This document shows positions 24,501 to 35,300 of a DNA stretch of 64,000 nucleotides, in pieces. Made by a program: the position numbers and the translations under genes. Below the pieces are notes generated by a model that did no database searches, was not told the DNA's origin, and saw nothing but the letters and a program-made list of their open reading frames with translations. Source of the DNA: Dipylidium caninum (Eukaryota; Platyhelminthes; Cestoda; Cyclophyllidea; Dipylidiidae); NCBI GenBank assembly GCA_017562135.1, contig QEYB01000228.1, positions 496,001-560,000 of the forward strand, given 5' to 3'. Position 1 is the stretch's first letter, and each line of letters starts with the position of its first letter.

Positions 24501-25282
24501 CGACGCTCAACTCCCACTCACCGCGGCCTACCCGCCTTCCAAGCAGTCCCCGCCACACTTAATCAACTTCCGCCCCTCTAACAAATGCCCGAGTTGTCCC
24601 CGACCCGTGTGAGTTTTTAGACCCGTGGCGGGGGAATTTTCGGATCAGAGGGACGCTCTTGTAAAACGAATCGCCCAGTCCGCCTAGCCAAAAATTCCTC
24701 TTCTCTTTTATCCCCGCTACCTTTTTTGAGAGTCTTCTGCAGACCACCGATGAGGTGCGTCGCCAGACTTTGATTAGCATGCAGCAGGAAGTTCCCATCT
24801 GGCGATTTGCTCAGCATCATGCCGCCGAGGGAGCAGTTCCACCTCTCCTCCCTGAACTGGTGCACGCACTCGTACAGGCCCAACTGCGTCCCGTCGACGA
24901 GAGCGAAGATCAGGCCGGGATTGTCGCGGCAGAGGTTGCGCTGGTGGTTGGTCAAGCCGGGGATGCGTTGGCAGGCCACCTCGGAGGCCTCCTTGCTGGC
25001 CACGAAGCCGAAGGTCGAGTCGATGGCAAGCTCGAGGGCACTGGAGGGTGGCGGGGTGGCGGGCCGAGGCTTGCGGAAGGTGATGGAGTTGCCCGCAGCC
25101 AGGGGCTCGGGCGCCGGGGCGCGCAGGAGGCGCCGTAGGAGGGCGGGCGGCGCAGAGGCCGGCCGAGGCGAGTAAGTTAGGACTGGATGCAGGAGGACGA
25201 CGACAACCAGAGACAGAGTGGAGACTCCAGTGTTGTGCGGCTTTCTGCTATTTGAGTGACAATTCCATTTAGCAAATTGCAA
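3419..25282 (-). CDS. Wnt ligand gene, five coding exons (Wnt2-like by eye), 5' end incomplete
   Basis: This encodes a secreted, lipid-modified Wnt signalling protein that acts outside the cell on Frizzled/LRP receptors. The five exons (25282-24721, 20416-20061, 14595-14193, 10932-10794, 3578-3419) join in phase to 539 codons plus TAA, against about 350-400 residues for a usual Wnt. Numbering from the first open codon: hydrophobic signal stretch about 20-37; first Wnt cysteine C104; RWNCS near 148-151; WGGCSD in exon 2; CHGVSGAC with the Porcupine-acylated serine at about S322; CCGRGYD in exon 4; CCEVKC and the last cysteine C505 in exon 5. I count 24 cysteines in the Wnt region, the family number. 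SLRTCW, SPDYC and KCGCKF resemble Wnt2, but subfamily needs a tree. Oddities are the lack of an in-frame ATG, a basic insertion in exon 3 and a 34-residue tail. I saw no AATAAA close downstream of the stop. Confidence 0.93.
3645..4033. repeat. Dispersed repeat, copy B (next to the last Wnt exon)
   Basis: Diverged direct copy of 651-1000 with an extra stretch of about 30 bases near 3905-3940. The minus-strand frame matching copy A is kept through about 45 codons and then hits a TAG. It lies in Wnt intron 4, less than 100 bases from the exon 5 acceptor. Confidence 0.8.
4485..4502. repeat. Hairpin palindrome, copy 2
   Basis: CGTCAC-AGATAC-GTGACG with perfect six-base arms. Located in Wnt intron 4. 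Confidence 0.75.
5100..6440 (-). mobile_element. Degenerate mariner-type transposon, copy 1
   Basis: Decayed Tc1/mariner-superfamily transposase read on the minus strand with stops and frameshifts. From 6434 the N-terminal helix-turn-helix shows as IHEVQQGRNVAEACRYFWKA followed by FGED. A second segment near 6050-5930 reads DDDSVAETMLKENP, then QQTISRHF, matching the second helix-turn-helix of mariners. A related third segment lies near 5690-5500 (ERPRSGRG, QNPLPTPSETAGKLNL). 5413-5130 holds remnants of the catalytic half (KANVTLNRRMFCC in the place of KANLHxKKVMLCVWWD). No terminal inverted repeats identified. It sits in Wnt intron 4 and is inactive. Confidence 0.85.
7141..7200. promoter_or_regulatory. 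AT-rich island with two TAATTA cores
   Basis: TAATTA at 7146-7151 and 7180-7185 flank GGCATATGTTATTAG, in an abrupt AT-rich island immediately after a GGCGG-rich stretch. TAATTA is a homeodomain core. The Wnt-intron location makes an enhancer possible, but this is inference. Confidence 0.3.
9357..9425. repeat. GGA/GCG triplet tract
   Basis: Purine-rich GGA/GGC triplets ending in a run of GCG repeats. Low complexity, intronic. Confidence 0.9.
10794..10932 (-). CDS. Wnt coding exon 4
   Basis: Acceptor GACGCAG, donor TG|GTTAGT leaving phase 2. It encodes HLGVAGRQC, NSSNSC, the signature CCGRGYD, and EKCGCKFV. The split codon TG|G with exon 5 restores the Trp of the CKFxWCC motif. An N-glycosylation sequon (NSS) is present. 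Confidence 0.95.
12103..12318. repeat. Direct repeat in Wnt intron 3, unit 1
   Basis: Diverged copy of 12471-12680. Shared blocks are GGAGGTGAAAATAT, AAAAGTCCCGTT, TTGAACAAC and the CAGTCTTCCCCGTTT-type end. The units are about 370 bases apart start to start. Confidence 0.8.
12471..12680. repeat. Direct repeat in Wnt intron 3, unit 2
   Basis: Second unit of the pair starting at 12103, in the same orientation. The intervening about 150 bases are not obviously related. Confidence 0.8.
14193..14595 (-). CDS. Wnt coding exon 3 (acylation site and basic insertion)
   Basis: Starts after a TTCTGCAG acceptor (phase 0) and ends at a G|GTAAGA donor (phase 1). It encodes KCKCHGVSGACSLRTCW, where the serine of HGVSG is the palmitoleoylation site in the family, then FRGVGDLLKKAY. 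A long segment rich in Arg, Lys and Gln (RRRRQ, WLRRQKEK) lies before SPDYC. This linker is roughly 35-40 residues longer than in typical Wnts. Confidence 0.96.
14596..20060. other. Wnt intron 2
   Basis: Non-coding. 14596-17500 is GC-rich with overlapping open frames on both strands (for example minus 15426-16118) and no recognisable domain. 18500-20060 is markedly more AT-rich. Confidence 0.75.
20061..20416 (-). CDS. Wnt coding exon 2
   Basis: Begins after a TTCAAG acceptor and ends at an ATG|GTAAGA donor (phase 0). It encodes TRETAF, the AVTRACS block, ISTCDCD, the hallmark FTWGGCSD, and LVDAHNQRVGR, which corresponds to the LMNLHNNxAGR block of other Wnts. The spacing from GR to the CKC of exon 3 is ten residues, as in human WNT2. 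A DTDSGLSDG-type acidic/serine insert sits before LVDAHN. Confidence 0.95.
20417..24720. other. Wnt intron 1
   Basis: Non-coding. It carries one arm of the near-identical inverted repeat (23193-23780), with diverged homology continuing to about 23140. Nothing else recognised. Confidence 0.75.
23193..23780. repeat. Inverted repeat, left arm (588 bp)
   Basis: Reverse complement of 54587-55176. The only differences I noticed are two one-base length changes (inside GCCC/GCCCC and ATCCCCC/ATCCTCCC). Weaker homology continues from 23193 back to about 23140. No coding potential is shared, because the indels break every long frame. Located in Wnt intron 1. Confidence 0.93.
24721..25282 (-). CDS. Wnt coding exon 1 (signal peptide and N-terminal Wnt domain)
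   Basis: About 187 residues. A hydrophobic run (LSLVVVVLLHPVL) is followed by a Pro/Arg-rich linker, then the Wnt start with ACQRIPGL, HQRNLC, ECVHQFREERWNCS. The open frame begins with TTG at 25282, has a stop three codons downstream of the only upstream in-frame ATG (25309-25307), and contains no ATG before the signal stretch. The true exon probably starts at an acceptor near 25235-25245 (minus-strand TAG/CAG just after the TTG), with the initiator in an exon further up. The 3' end is a G|GTAGCG donor, phase 1. Joined to exon 2 it gives KKGTRETAF, the conserved GTRE/KETAF block. Confidence 0.9.
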
Positions 25283-28200
25283 AGTTCGTACGTACCGTTA
25301 TTTCGCCATCCTCGCTCTCTACCCACGCGCCAAATTCAAATCCAACTTGGCATTCAAATACCTTTTGTCACCACGTCAAATGCTTTAAATCCGAGCAAAA
25401 GGAATTCTTTTTGTGGAGTGATGAAATCTAATGAGAGGTGGTCCAAGCCGTAATGGAATAAACAAAGTCTATTCCAAATTAAATGCGTCTTTGGTGACCC
25501 GTGAGAACTGACTGTTTTGTGTCAGTGACCCAGTCAAAAGCCCACTGCACTACATACGCTAATTCGTTTGTTCTGTTAGCTTTACATCATTTTTCACAGT
25601 TTAAATTCCGCAACTGCGCGGCGAGCAATGCACCAGATCGCCGCCTCACTCTTTTGATAGGCTTCGTTTTACTTTCATTTCGATTCAGTTTAGGAGCATG
25701 TGCTCGAGTAGTCGGTTTGGGTCTGCTAGAGCAAAGAAAATCGCTCATTTTGCCTGTTTTTCTTTTGCAAGTAGACTGATTGGTGCGTAACTGTTAAAGA
25801 CTGAACAAAAAGTTGACCGTGCATTTGGGAGAAGAATGAAGGGGACAGCGAGAAAAAGGTTTGAGCGCGATGTCCAGTACAGGGTGGTCTCTCGGAGTTT
25901 CCATTACGCGTCCTAGATGTCAGTTCAGGGACCACCAACCGTCGCCCCTACTCGCTCACCGACTTAATCTGCCCATCTTATTCCGCGTTGGAGTGCGCCC
26001 GGCCGCGCTCCCACACGGAAACTTCATCTGTACTAGGAAAAGCGGACACAAAGTAACCGAATCGTGTGCTATTTTTCTTTCATATTTGTCCAAAAGTGTT
26101 ACATTACAATTCGAGGCCTTCAATTCGCAGTCTCGGTAACTGGGCTCCCTCGGTTGAGCCCGGCCCAAATGACGTCCAGGAAATGGTTCCACTTTTGCCT
26201 CGATTGATAGAGCACAGCAGTCAAAAAATTCTGAATTTTTTATGATTACTACGGAATACTTTGAAAAATGTCGGAGTAAGTGATTAAGCAACTAACTGTC
26301 TAGCAAGTAGGTTTAACTGTCATTCTGCAGCCAACTCTACCGCGCATATTCCATTTGCTCAAAATGTTTAACTAAGTACTAATAACATTGTAAAATAAAT
26401 TGATCTGTAAATACATCACAAAATAAAACAAACAGTACTGTCAATGGCAACACATTCTTTACAAGCCCCGCGTTATTTAAGGGAACGTGGCAGAAACGCT
26501 GAGAAATCAAACGCCATTCAATATTTACATACAGCTCAAAATTTATCACATTTTTTCGCTCAATAAAATTGTAGCAGAACTTTGCTTTTAAAAATCCCTT
26601 TCCGCACTAAATGAAAATTGCCGTAGCAATAGTAACTGAACCCTTCGTGCTAACATTTTACAATAAAAGTTTTTTACTGGAATAAAGGAAAAAATCTTCT
26701 TTGAGGATGATTCTATGTCGATGGTCAGCAACAAAAAATTATATCGTGTATTGATAATAGCCTGTGTTTATTTTTTCACCTCACCAATTGAAATCAGCTC
26801 TAAGAAGTCAAGGGAAGAGTAATTAACGAAAGAGGGAAAATGACAGTGAATTTGGTGACGAGTTAGGCACCAAGGACAGCCTCCGGCAATCTTCTTACCT
26901 AAATCGGCGCATGACGCAGGAGAGGAGTTGCTTCGACAGGGCGTTTGCCCCTCCGTTCTCGTTTACGTGGCCACCGAAGTGGAGTTCGTTTAGAATATTT
27001 CGATAAAATCCACTCCACCAAATCAGGTATCGCTGAGCCAATCAGAGTGCGGCTACAGCTGCACCAATTGCATCCCACCTCTCGGCACACAAGCACACCG
27101 CCGACCTTGATGAGGGCAACCGAATATCGTTTGCACACTGGACGGTCAACTCTACTCGCCCACGTAGTCTGTTAGTCCTTCACGGGGTAGTAGTCCTACT
27201 CTCCGAGTTGCCAACTTAATGCATAATGACAAGCCTTGACGCATCGGTCCTGTTGAGAGTGTCTTTCGACGCCTCGCGTCTGTGTACAATGAGAGGGGTG
27301 GAGAGGGAAGCGAAAATCTCCGCCTGTCATGTGATAAGCGTGGCTCTTTACACATTGCGACATGAAAGAAGTTCGAGTTTTATTAAGATGAGATTTCGAC
27401 ACATTTTCCAAAAATAAATCATAGATTTTAAATTATAGTCAGACAGAGTCTGGTTGGTATTTGCCTCGGTAGCCGAGACGACGCCTCTCTCCTTCGTCTG
27501 TGTGGCGACGATGAGAGGCCAGGGCTGACCATATCTCTGTGGACTTCATTTCTGGTGAGGCACCCTCCTCACCCGCAACATCATTCCTGTGTCGTTTCGA
27601 AGTGGACGGGAGAAACTCAGGAAAGTGCCCACCCTCTCGCGTTATGTGAACCGGTGGACGAGTAGGTCGTACCTACTCCTCACGGGTGCCAAGCAGGACA
27701 CCGACGCGCGGTATGTGTTGCCTGACGTCTTTCATATATGCCGACTGGTCACAAATGCAGGTAGAGGCAAGTGCGCATCCCAAAGGTTGTCTTCACACGC
27801 GCGGTGAGATGAGTTGATTGATGACTCCAAAGGCGGTTCAGCAGGACTTGCGACGCCACACGACTACTCGTAGGGGAACGAGAGCACGATTCGGCCCGAC
27901 TGGCGGCCTCCAGGACCTGCACCTACCTGTCCTGGACCACGCAAATTGATAATTCCACTTCAAAAAGCACTTGACGCCTTTCGTCGAGGCAGGCAAACGG
28001 AAGTGCACACCCCCGCTTGAAGGAGAAACCAAACGCCGAGGTCAACACTCTTTCTGCGGGGACTGCCGTAGTCCACGTAGCCACTTGGTCGAAAAAGAGG
28101 CAGGTGTCAATCTAATCTTTCTGGAGAGTTACTCAAACAGTAAGCGACGAGAGATTCTACGAATGCGTGGCAAACAGCAACGAAAACACCTTCACAATGA

Positions 28201-28380
28201 CCTTTAACAGTTGCGTTCCTCGAAGTGCCGAAGAGCGGTTGACTGGGAGAAATGCAGGAAGTCAGGGGAAAGACGGTCCCTCAACTTCCTCAGCACCTCC
28301 ACGCCTTATTGCGTGTGTTTGGTGCGCCTCTAACTGCACTGAGTACTTGCACTTCCTCGAATGTGAACTTTGCTGATCTT

Positions 28381-28398
28381 CGTCACAGATATGTGACA
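28381..28398. repeat. Hairpin palindrome, copy 3
   Basis: CGTCAC-AGATAT-GTGACA, one mismatch at the end of the second arm. Between the Wnt and TTLL genes. Confidence 0.7.
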
Positions 28399-29299
28399 CA
28401 GGCATTTCTCGCCTGGTTCGGTGAATTTAGTCGCCGTAATGGCAAAGCGGCTGAGTAAAAAAAAGCCTTAGGATGATGACTGACATTGGAAGGAAGGCAG
28501 CCGACGGAAAATGCCGCCACCAGCCCGCACGCCATTCCTTTCCTTCACCCTCAATGAGGATCGCGAAGCGGACGTGGAAGCGATTCGCCGCCTGGTCAGG
28601 CTGAAAAGCGAGTTCCATCTTCAAAAGACATGATCGCGGAGAATAGTGGGCGGAGGGGATTGAAGCAGTTCGACAACGTCTTCGCCTAGTCCACATCTCA
28701 GCCTCCTGTGTCGGCCTCTCTCACATGTTCACACACACACTCAAAGAGCCGGCGAGGTGGAATTTCCCGCCGGACGGGGCGGTGCTGGGGAAGGAGAATT
28801 TTGGCGCGAACTAATTTTCCCACCACAAGAGACAACTGTCAGCGAGTCAGGCGACACTGGACCACGCGTCAGGCGCGGAGGCATTTCTTTATGGCTATCG
28901 TGACCGGACGCAAGAGGCTCTCAAACCTCAGGGAATAAAAAGCGGAACACGAAGAAAATGTGAAATTTCGCTATTCCTTGGGCATTCATCCTCTCTTGGG
29001 GTGTAAGTAAGCATATAAACTAGTTTAGTGGGTGATGGGGCGGGAGAGACTGAGATTGTGTGGAGAATCGGCGTGATGTCTTGAGACTCTCGTCCTCCAC
29101 GTCACTTCGTAGCAGAGGCATCAACGGCGGTGATGGCAGCGGGCATTGCCAATTTTCTGCCACGTCGTGGCTGCCGCCTTTCCCGCTGGACACGCAGGAG
29201 GAGTGCAGACAGGAAGCTAGAATTTTCAGGCACTTCGTAGGCGTTGGCCACGGGCCATAGCTGATAGGAGATCGCATTTTTCTAGCAGTAGAGCCTCTC

Positions 29300-29317
29300 C
29301 GTCACTTATATGCGACG
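29300..29317. repeat. Hairpin palindrome, copy 4
   Basis: CGTCAC-TTATAT-GCGACG, one mismatch in the second arm. Between the Wnt and TTLL genes. Confidence 0.65.
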
Positions 29318-29802
29318 CAGCCACAATCCTTCGCAATGGGACTTGGTTGGTGGGAAAGATCTCGTACACTTTGACTAGTTGAGTGGATGGTATTACGGAA
29401 CTTGCAGTAACTAAGAGTCAGAGCGTAGAGTTCGGACCATCTTCTTCCCCCTTGCCATACCCGCCACCCAAACTATTCCATTTTTGGAATCTAGTTTGCC
29501 TTGAGTCCAACTCACGAGTGACAGCACACGTCCGCCACGATCAAGTCTGGCCTCCCTGCCGCAAGTGATGCGTCAAAGCTACTCTGGCGCGAGGAGGAAG
29601 AGGGAGGACGAGGATGTTGACGTCCACACCTTCTCCTCCTCCACTTGGCCCTACCTCCGGCTCCAATGGGCGACACTCGACGTTGGATGCGAGCAAAGTC
29701 AAACAGACTGCCCGGCGAAGAGGGATTTTAACTGAGACCACTGCTACAAGCCGATGGGAGGACATTTTTCTCCCCTGTCCTGAAATTATGCAAAGTGGAT
29801 GT

Positions 29803-29842
29803 TGGTGTGTGTGTGTGCGTGTGGGTGTGTGTTTGCGTGTTG
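29803..29842. repeat. (GT)n dinucleotide repeat
   Basis: Interrupted GT run (GTGTGTGTGTGTGCGTGTGG and continuing). Confidence 0.92.
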
Positions 29843-32132
29843 TTAATTCAACGACCAAATGTCAGTGAAAGTCAAATCTGTCAAGCAGTGAAAAGGCCAA
29901 GGAGGAGAAGCCTGACTACTACCCTATTAGCATTAGTAAAGAGAGGGCAAACGCTGCATAATGCCACCGCCTGGAGTGGAGGCGTGGAGGCCAAATGGCA
30001 CGAATTCGAGGTGTGAATGGACCCGAGGGGGGGAGGACACCTGACCTCGCTGGCGATTGTGTCTACCTCCTTGTCATAATGGGACTTGTAGCACACAAAA
30101 CGATCTGGAGGGATCACCAAAGTGGTAGACAAAGTTAGGAAAGTGAAGAAAACGTTTTAATAAACGCTTAGTCACGAGGATTTATTCAACCTCCGGGTGG
30201 TAGCAAAGACCGCGAGGAGAGAAAAACAAACCCTCCGATGAATTCCTTATTATGCAGTGGAGAAGAATGAGAAGCAAGAGAAAGTGGGAAATTATCCCAC
30301 TTTTGCCAGTGCTATCCTCCTAAGAGAGGTAGAAATGTCTCAAGAAATTTCTCGATGTTTAGAAAGCATGAAACTCGTCCGTGACTAAAAGAACTTAGAG
30401 TCAATCACACCCGGAAATTGGAGACAGCGCAAAGACACAAAATGGATGCTTTGGTAGCACATAAAGAACAACAGAAGGATACTCCACGTTGCACCCGACT
30501 TGGTAAAATTGGTAAAAATTGAATCTTTATTTAATAAAGGGAACGAAAAAAATACTTTAAAAAAATTTGAGTAGAAGACATCCTTGATGGATTTTAGGTC
30601 TTTAAAATTGTAGAAAAATCAAGTGTTGACCCAATAAAGCCAATGCGATTCGGTGGCCATCACTAGTCCACCTACTCTCCCTTCCACGTATGTCTTGTCG
30701 CCAGCTTCCTGTTAGTGAGACGTATAAACCTTTTCTTTACCGCTCTTATGGTTGCAACACGTTTAAGGAATCTTGATCAGTCGAGATGGCATAAGAAATT
30801 GTAATTTAATCCTTGCCAACGCGTTGGCGGAAAAGAAGGTTTTTAAACATTAATTGAGAGTGCTACTTGGTCTCCGTGATTAGCTTTTCGCAATTGTTCG
30901 ACAAGTGATCCTAATCGTTCAGCGATGTTCTTATAAGGAGGATAATATGGTGGAGAAAAAACTAGAAACTCATAGATAACAAAACCTACTTACAAACAGC
31001 CCCAAAATACTTGTTCTTAAACATTATTTCTGGCTCTATCCAAAAGGAGGTGATGACCAAACATTACTAGGAGCTCCTTGGTCAAACTCACATTCGCTTG
31101 AAATGGTTATGAGGCATATCGCTGAGCATGGCATTTGTAATGCTCTCAGTTTCTCACCATCTAATTCGCATGATAAATAAAGGATGTTATCTGAGAAGAC
31201 ATGGTGTTTTTAACGTGCGACTAATTGATCCATTCTTCGGCTCCGTGAAAACTTTAGAAAGCTAAATTTTGGTGCGTTAATAATGAGATATTGGTTATGT
31301 CGAATGTCAACAACAAGATTTATATTCCGAATTAACACATTCACCATTTTGTGTTTTCGTGTGCAAACCTGTAAGACAATCGTTTCACTTATAATAATAT
31401 ATATTTCTTTGGTGTTCTGAGCACAGATAGGCAAAACATTGCACAAGCTTTTGATACGTAAAACCTGATGTGCTTAATTCTTATAACTAACCAATGGCGA
31501 CCTGCCGATTTCAAGGCTGATCTGCCCGCTCAATTAAAGCGTAGTAGTCATGGTATTTCGTGCGGCTGTTTCATTATAAACTTTTTCATCCAAAATATAA
31601 ACCCGTTTTACATTTGTTGTGGTTGATATACTTACAGAGCTTGCACCTAAGTAATGTGACAGCGCCCTTCTGCTCTAAGGCGCGGGGTATGGAAAATATG
31701 TGGCATTCGCAACCTAGGCTAAAGAAATTTTATTTTACCAAACTTCCTCTTGATACTTATTCCCTTCATGCCCCATAGTACTTTATTTAATAATTTTTAT
31801 TGCTGCAGGAGAAGTTTTAACGGCTTTACATGACGCTTAGCGTTTGCTTTTAAATGGTTTGCAGTCGCTATAGAAATAACAGACTGAATTTGACTTACTC
31901 TTACCATGACGTTTATTCTACGTAGTATAATTTTTGTGCCCCTTTAAAACATGTTTTGTTGGTCGCCAATAAATGTTAGTGATAGTTGCTATCAGGCGCC
32001 TTTCCCCTTATTACGAACTTGGATTATATTCTAGACATTTTGCATACGATAAGGTACTTCTGGTACAGTATTTGTGATTTGCATTCCTTGACAACTGTGG
32101 CGTTATTTTAAGTCTCCCATCATTGCCGAAGC

Positions 32133-32325
32133 ATGACATTTCCCCGCCGAACGAATTCAATGAGTATCACAAAAGCCTTGTCCAATTTCCTCGTTTCCAA
32201 ACACTTGAACAACTACAATGACGGGCGTACCAAACTTGCAGTCGGCTATTCGGCCCGAACTTCCCCATCCAATGAAGCATTACGCGTGCCTCGTAATAAG
32301 CTCATTCTCCTTTACGCATCACTTC
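32133..32325 (+). CDS. TTLL exon 1 (probable start)
   Basis: ATG at 32133 follows an in-frame TAA at about 32109. It ends at a consensus C|GTGAGT donor in phase 1. A second Met lies nine codons in (MTFPRRTNSMSITK). The N-terminus is poorly conserved in this family, so this exon rests on splice sites and phase rather than similarity. Confidence 0.6.
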
Positions 32326-35300
32326 GTGAGTTTTTATCCCCATCAAATCGTGTCTCCTTTTTGATCGCCCTGAAATCATCACCTAGAGTAGCCAAGTATA
32401 TTTCACTGTTCTAATCCGTAACCTTTGTTCACAACGCCCTGTCTTCTCTCTTGTATAGTCTACTAAATACCCTCAATTTGCTTCTCCGTTTTAGGGAAGT
32501 CGTATGAAGAGGAGGCGAAATTTGAATCACCTGGTAAGTAGCGAATTCCGCCTTTTTCTCGATATCAGGGAACTCACAGACTGACCAGCACTCCTAAACC
32601 AATCAAAAGCTCGCTCACGCTCCATTGGGTCATCCGATCACAAACTTGTATACGTGTCTCTAGTTGCGCGTACATTTCAGTCCTCCTTCTCCTCCTCCTC
32701 TGCCTCCTCCACCTCCCTCTAGTGCAACATAGTTGCAGAGCGGAGAGACGTTATTTCAAGCGTCCTCTCGTCTTCATTTTGCCACTCATCTCCACCCACC
32801 TCTGCCTTCACCATTCCGACGAAGTCTGCCTGTTGGATCCTCCACCTGCTGCCACGTCTGGCACTTATGGCAATCATCTGGCAGCAATACATTTTGCTTG
32901 CGTGGATTCTCCCCACGTAAACAGTGGTACTCTGTGTGATCTGTCGGGGCTAAAACCTGAGGATCTTACCAATATTGCTCCCATCTTGGCCTTCCGCTCC
33001 TCATCTCCCTCGCGAACTCCACCACTCCCTTCTGAGCCGAATTCGCAAGCTCAAATTACTACAGCTCACGTCTCAAAGAGACGTAATCTGGAGGACTGTT
33101 TGAGTTCGCCAGTCAAGAGTAGCGGCAATATCAGCGCAAAAGTGAATCCTACCGTCAACGAAGGCATGGATGGAGTGGCAATTGGAGCTGCCACCTGCCT
33201 AATAGCCACTCGTCGAAACTCGAAACCGTCTAATTGCCTCTGGAATGTTGATCCTGGTGTCCTCATAAGGGCGAGGAACATTGCTGATGACGCGATAAAG
33301 GTGGGTCCTGTCTTCCCCAATGTTTATCCCCAACACGATACCCACCACCTCCTTGTCTTGTTCCCCCAACATTCAATCATTTGATGTGCTAAGCGAGGTA
33401 TTTTTCCTCTAACAGAGCAAATAATCATCATCTTTAATGACATTGAAGCCTGGGAATTCACTTAACCGGCTAATCTTAAGAGCCCTTTGGAGAACACCGC
33501 GGGAAGATGAATTTCATGTGCCCGTGACAATTAACATTGCAAGTTAACTTCTAACTCTACAATAAGTTGATTTGGCCCTCTTCTCCAGTCAATAGGTGTG
33601 TAGTACAAAGTGGTGCCTTGATTTTAGCCATTTTAAAAGCGAACTTGACAAGTAATATAACGGCTTAGTGACTTCCGGTAGACAGACTTTCGCTCTAAGT
33701 TAGGGCAGATTTCAACATAAGTCTCTCAGTACTTCTATCTCTCCCCATCAATTAATTCACAACAATAATGATTCTTTTAACTCGTTTGCAAAATCCCAAC
33801 CTGACGTAGGCGCCGTACTTGTCTGACGTTTAGTGTCATGGGGTAGTTTACTTCGGAAAGAAACAAAAACTGTAACATGATTGAAAGAGAAAACCTGTAC
33901 GTCAGGGGAGACCGTGAAGATGAAACAACGGCGTTCTTCGGAAGTGAGGAGGTGATATGATCACGAACACTAGTAAGGTTGCACTGCGGTTTACTTTGGC
34001 TTCTTATCTGAACGTCTCTCTGGCACCTCCCAAATAAGCAGTATTTTCTCGCTCCAGCGGAAGCTTTCTTAAAATCGGTTTTTGGGGCAATTTGCAAGTA
34101 TTAGCTCATTCTCACACCGCTTCTGGACGTCTTGCGTCCTGAGGCAACGAAAGGGAAGGCGATTATTTTGCGACAATTTCGAAGCGCGCCAAAGTGGAAT
34201 TTAGCGTTGGTCCCGCCTTTGTCGCTTTCCTCGCTTTCCTGGGTAATCATTAAGTGGCCTCATCGAGAGCTCCTTTAGAAGGCGTCCATCCATGGTGCGA
34301 CTCAACGCCGTCCTCCAATTGGGTGACGCAAGCCCTCTCTGATTGGATAAGCCAGTGGGGACTGAGTCATCCTCATCGATCGCGGTTAGCCGAAGTAGCC
34401 GGTGCACTTCGGCTTTTGGGCATCAAAAGCGGCGCGAGGAGGAGGGAAATCGCAGAGCTCAGCCTCCTTCAGCAAGCATATTCGGGGGTGACAGGCCTCC
34501 ACTCTCCTTGCACAGGATTTCGTCGAGCGACTGGAAAGGAAAGAAAAGGAAAACAGGGCTTTTCCAAGAAAATGATGTCATACAGTGTGTCTGGGTCTTT
34601 GTGATTTGGCTATCCCCTCGAAACCACCAGTCGAACTGTGTGCCCGACCAACGAGGAGGTGATTTATCGCCAGAACCCTAGGAGGATGATGTGTTCTCCT
34701 ATTGCATGCACAGCCTGATTTGGCCGGACGTTCAGTCCCCACAAGTCACTTGGGGGAGTGAGAAGCAGATCACTTGACGACCTGCTTCAATGCCCCCTTT
34801 CACCCTCGCAATGGGACAAGTTTTCGGGTAGAAAAAGAGGTTCCTCACCCACCACTACATCAGCCCGAATTACTGACTACTCTGAAGGTTAGCTTAGTGG
34901 AAAGGAGACAACTTAAATTTGCCATCGCATATTCCTCCTGCTCCCCCATCCTCTTTCCTTTGGAAAGGATTGTGAGGGTTTAAAGAAAACTGTCCGAGTG
35001 TAATTGAGTCCGCCTCAGTGTGAGAACAAATTGTAACATGAGCGAGGGACTCCGAGGCGAAGAATTAACTTTCCTGTTGCAAAATGTACCGTTCTCCCCC
35101 CCCTCCCCCCCTTTGGGCTGGCGGCACTCCCGTTAAAGCTGAATAGTCAAACCATTGTTCCACTGCACCCTCCCACCTCGCTTTTCAGCAATCGGCGAAA
35201 CCCAGGAAAAAATGCCCATGAACTAGTAGAATTGCGAGCCGGGTCGGGACATCATCTGCTTCCGCTGTCAAGGGTATTGTTGTCTGTTTTTGAACCTCAA

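Larger units (their letters stand above)
25283..32132. other. Region between the divergent Wnt and TTLL genes
   Basis: 6.85 kb with no recognised gene. It should contain the missing 5' exon(s) and promoter of the Wnt gene and the promoter of the TTLL gene. Two hairpin palindromes (28381, 29300) and a (GT)n tract (29803-29842) are present. 26300-26780 and 30130-32100 are AT-rich; 27400-29900 is GC-richer. Confidence 0.6.
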
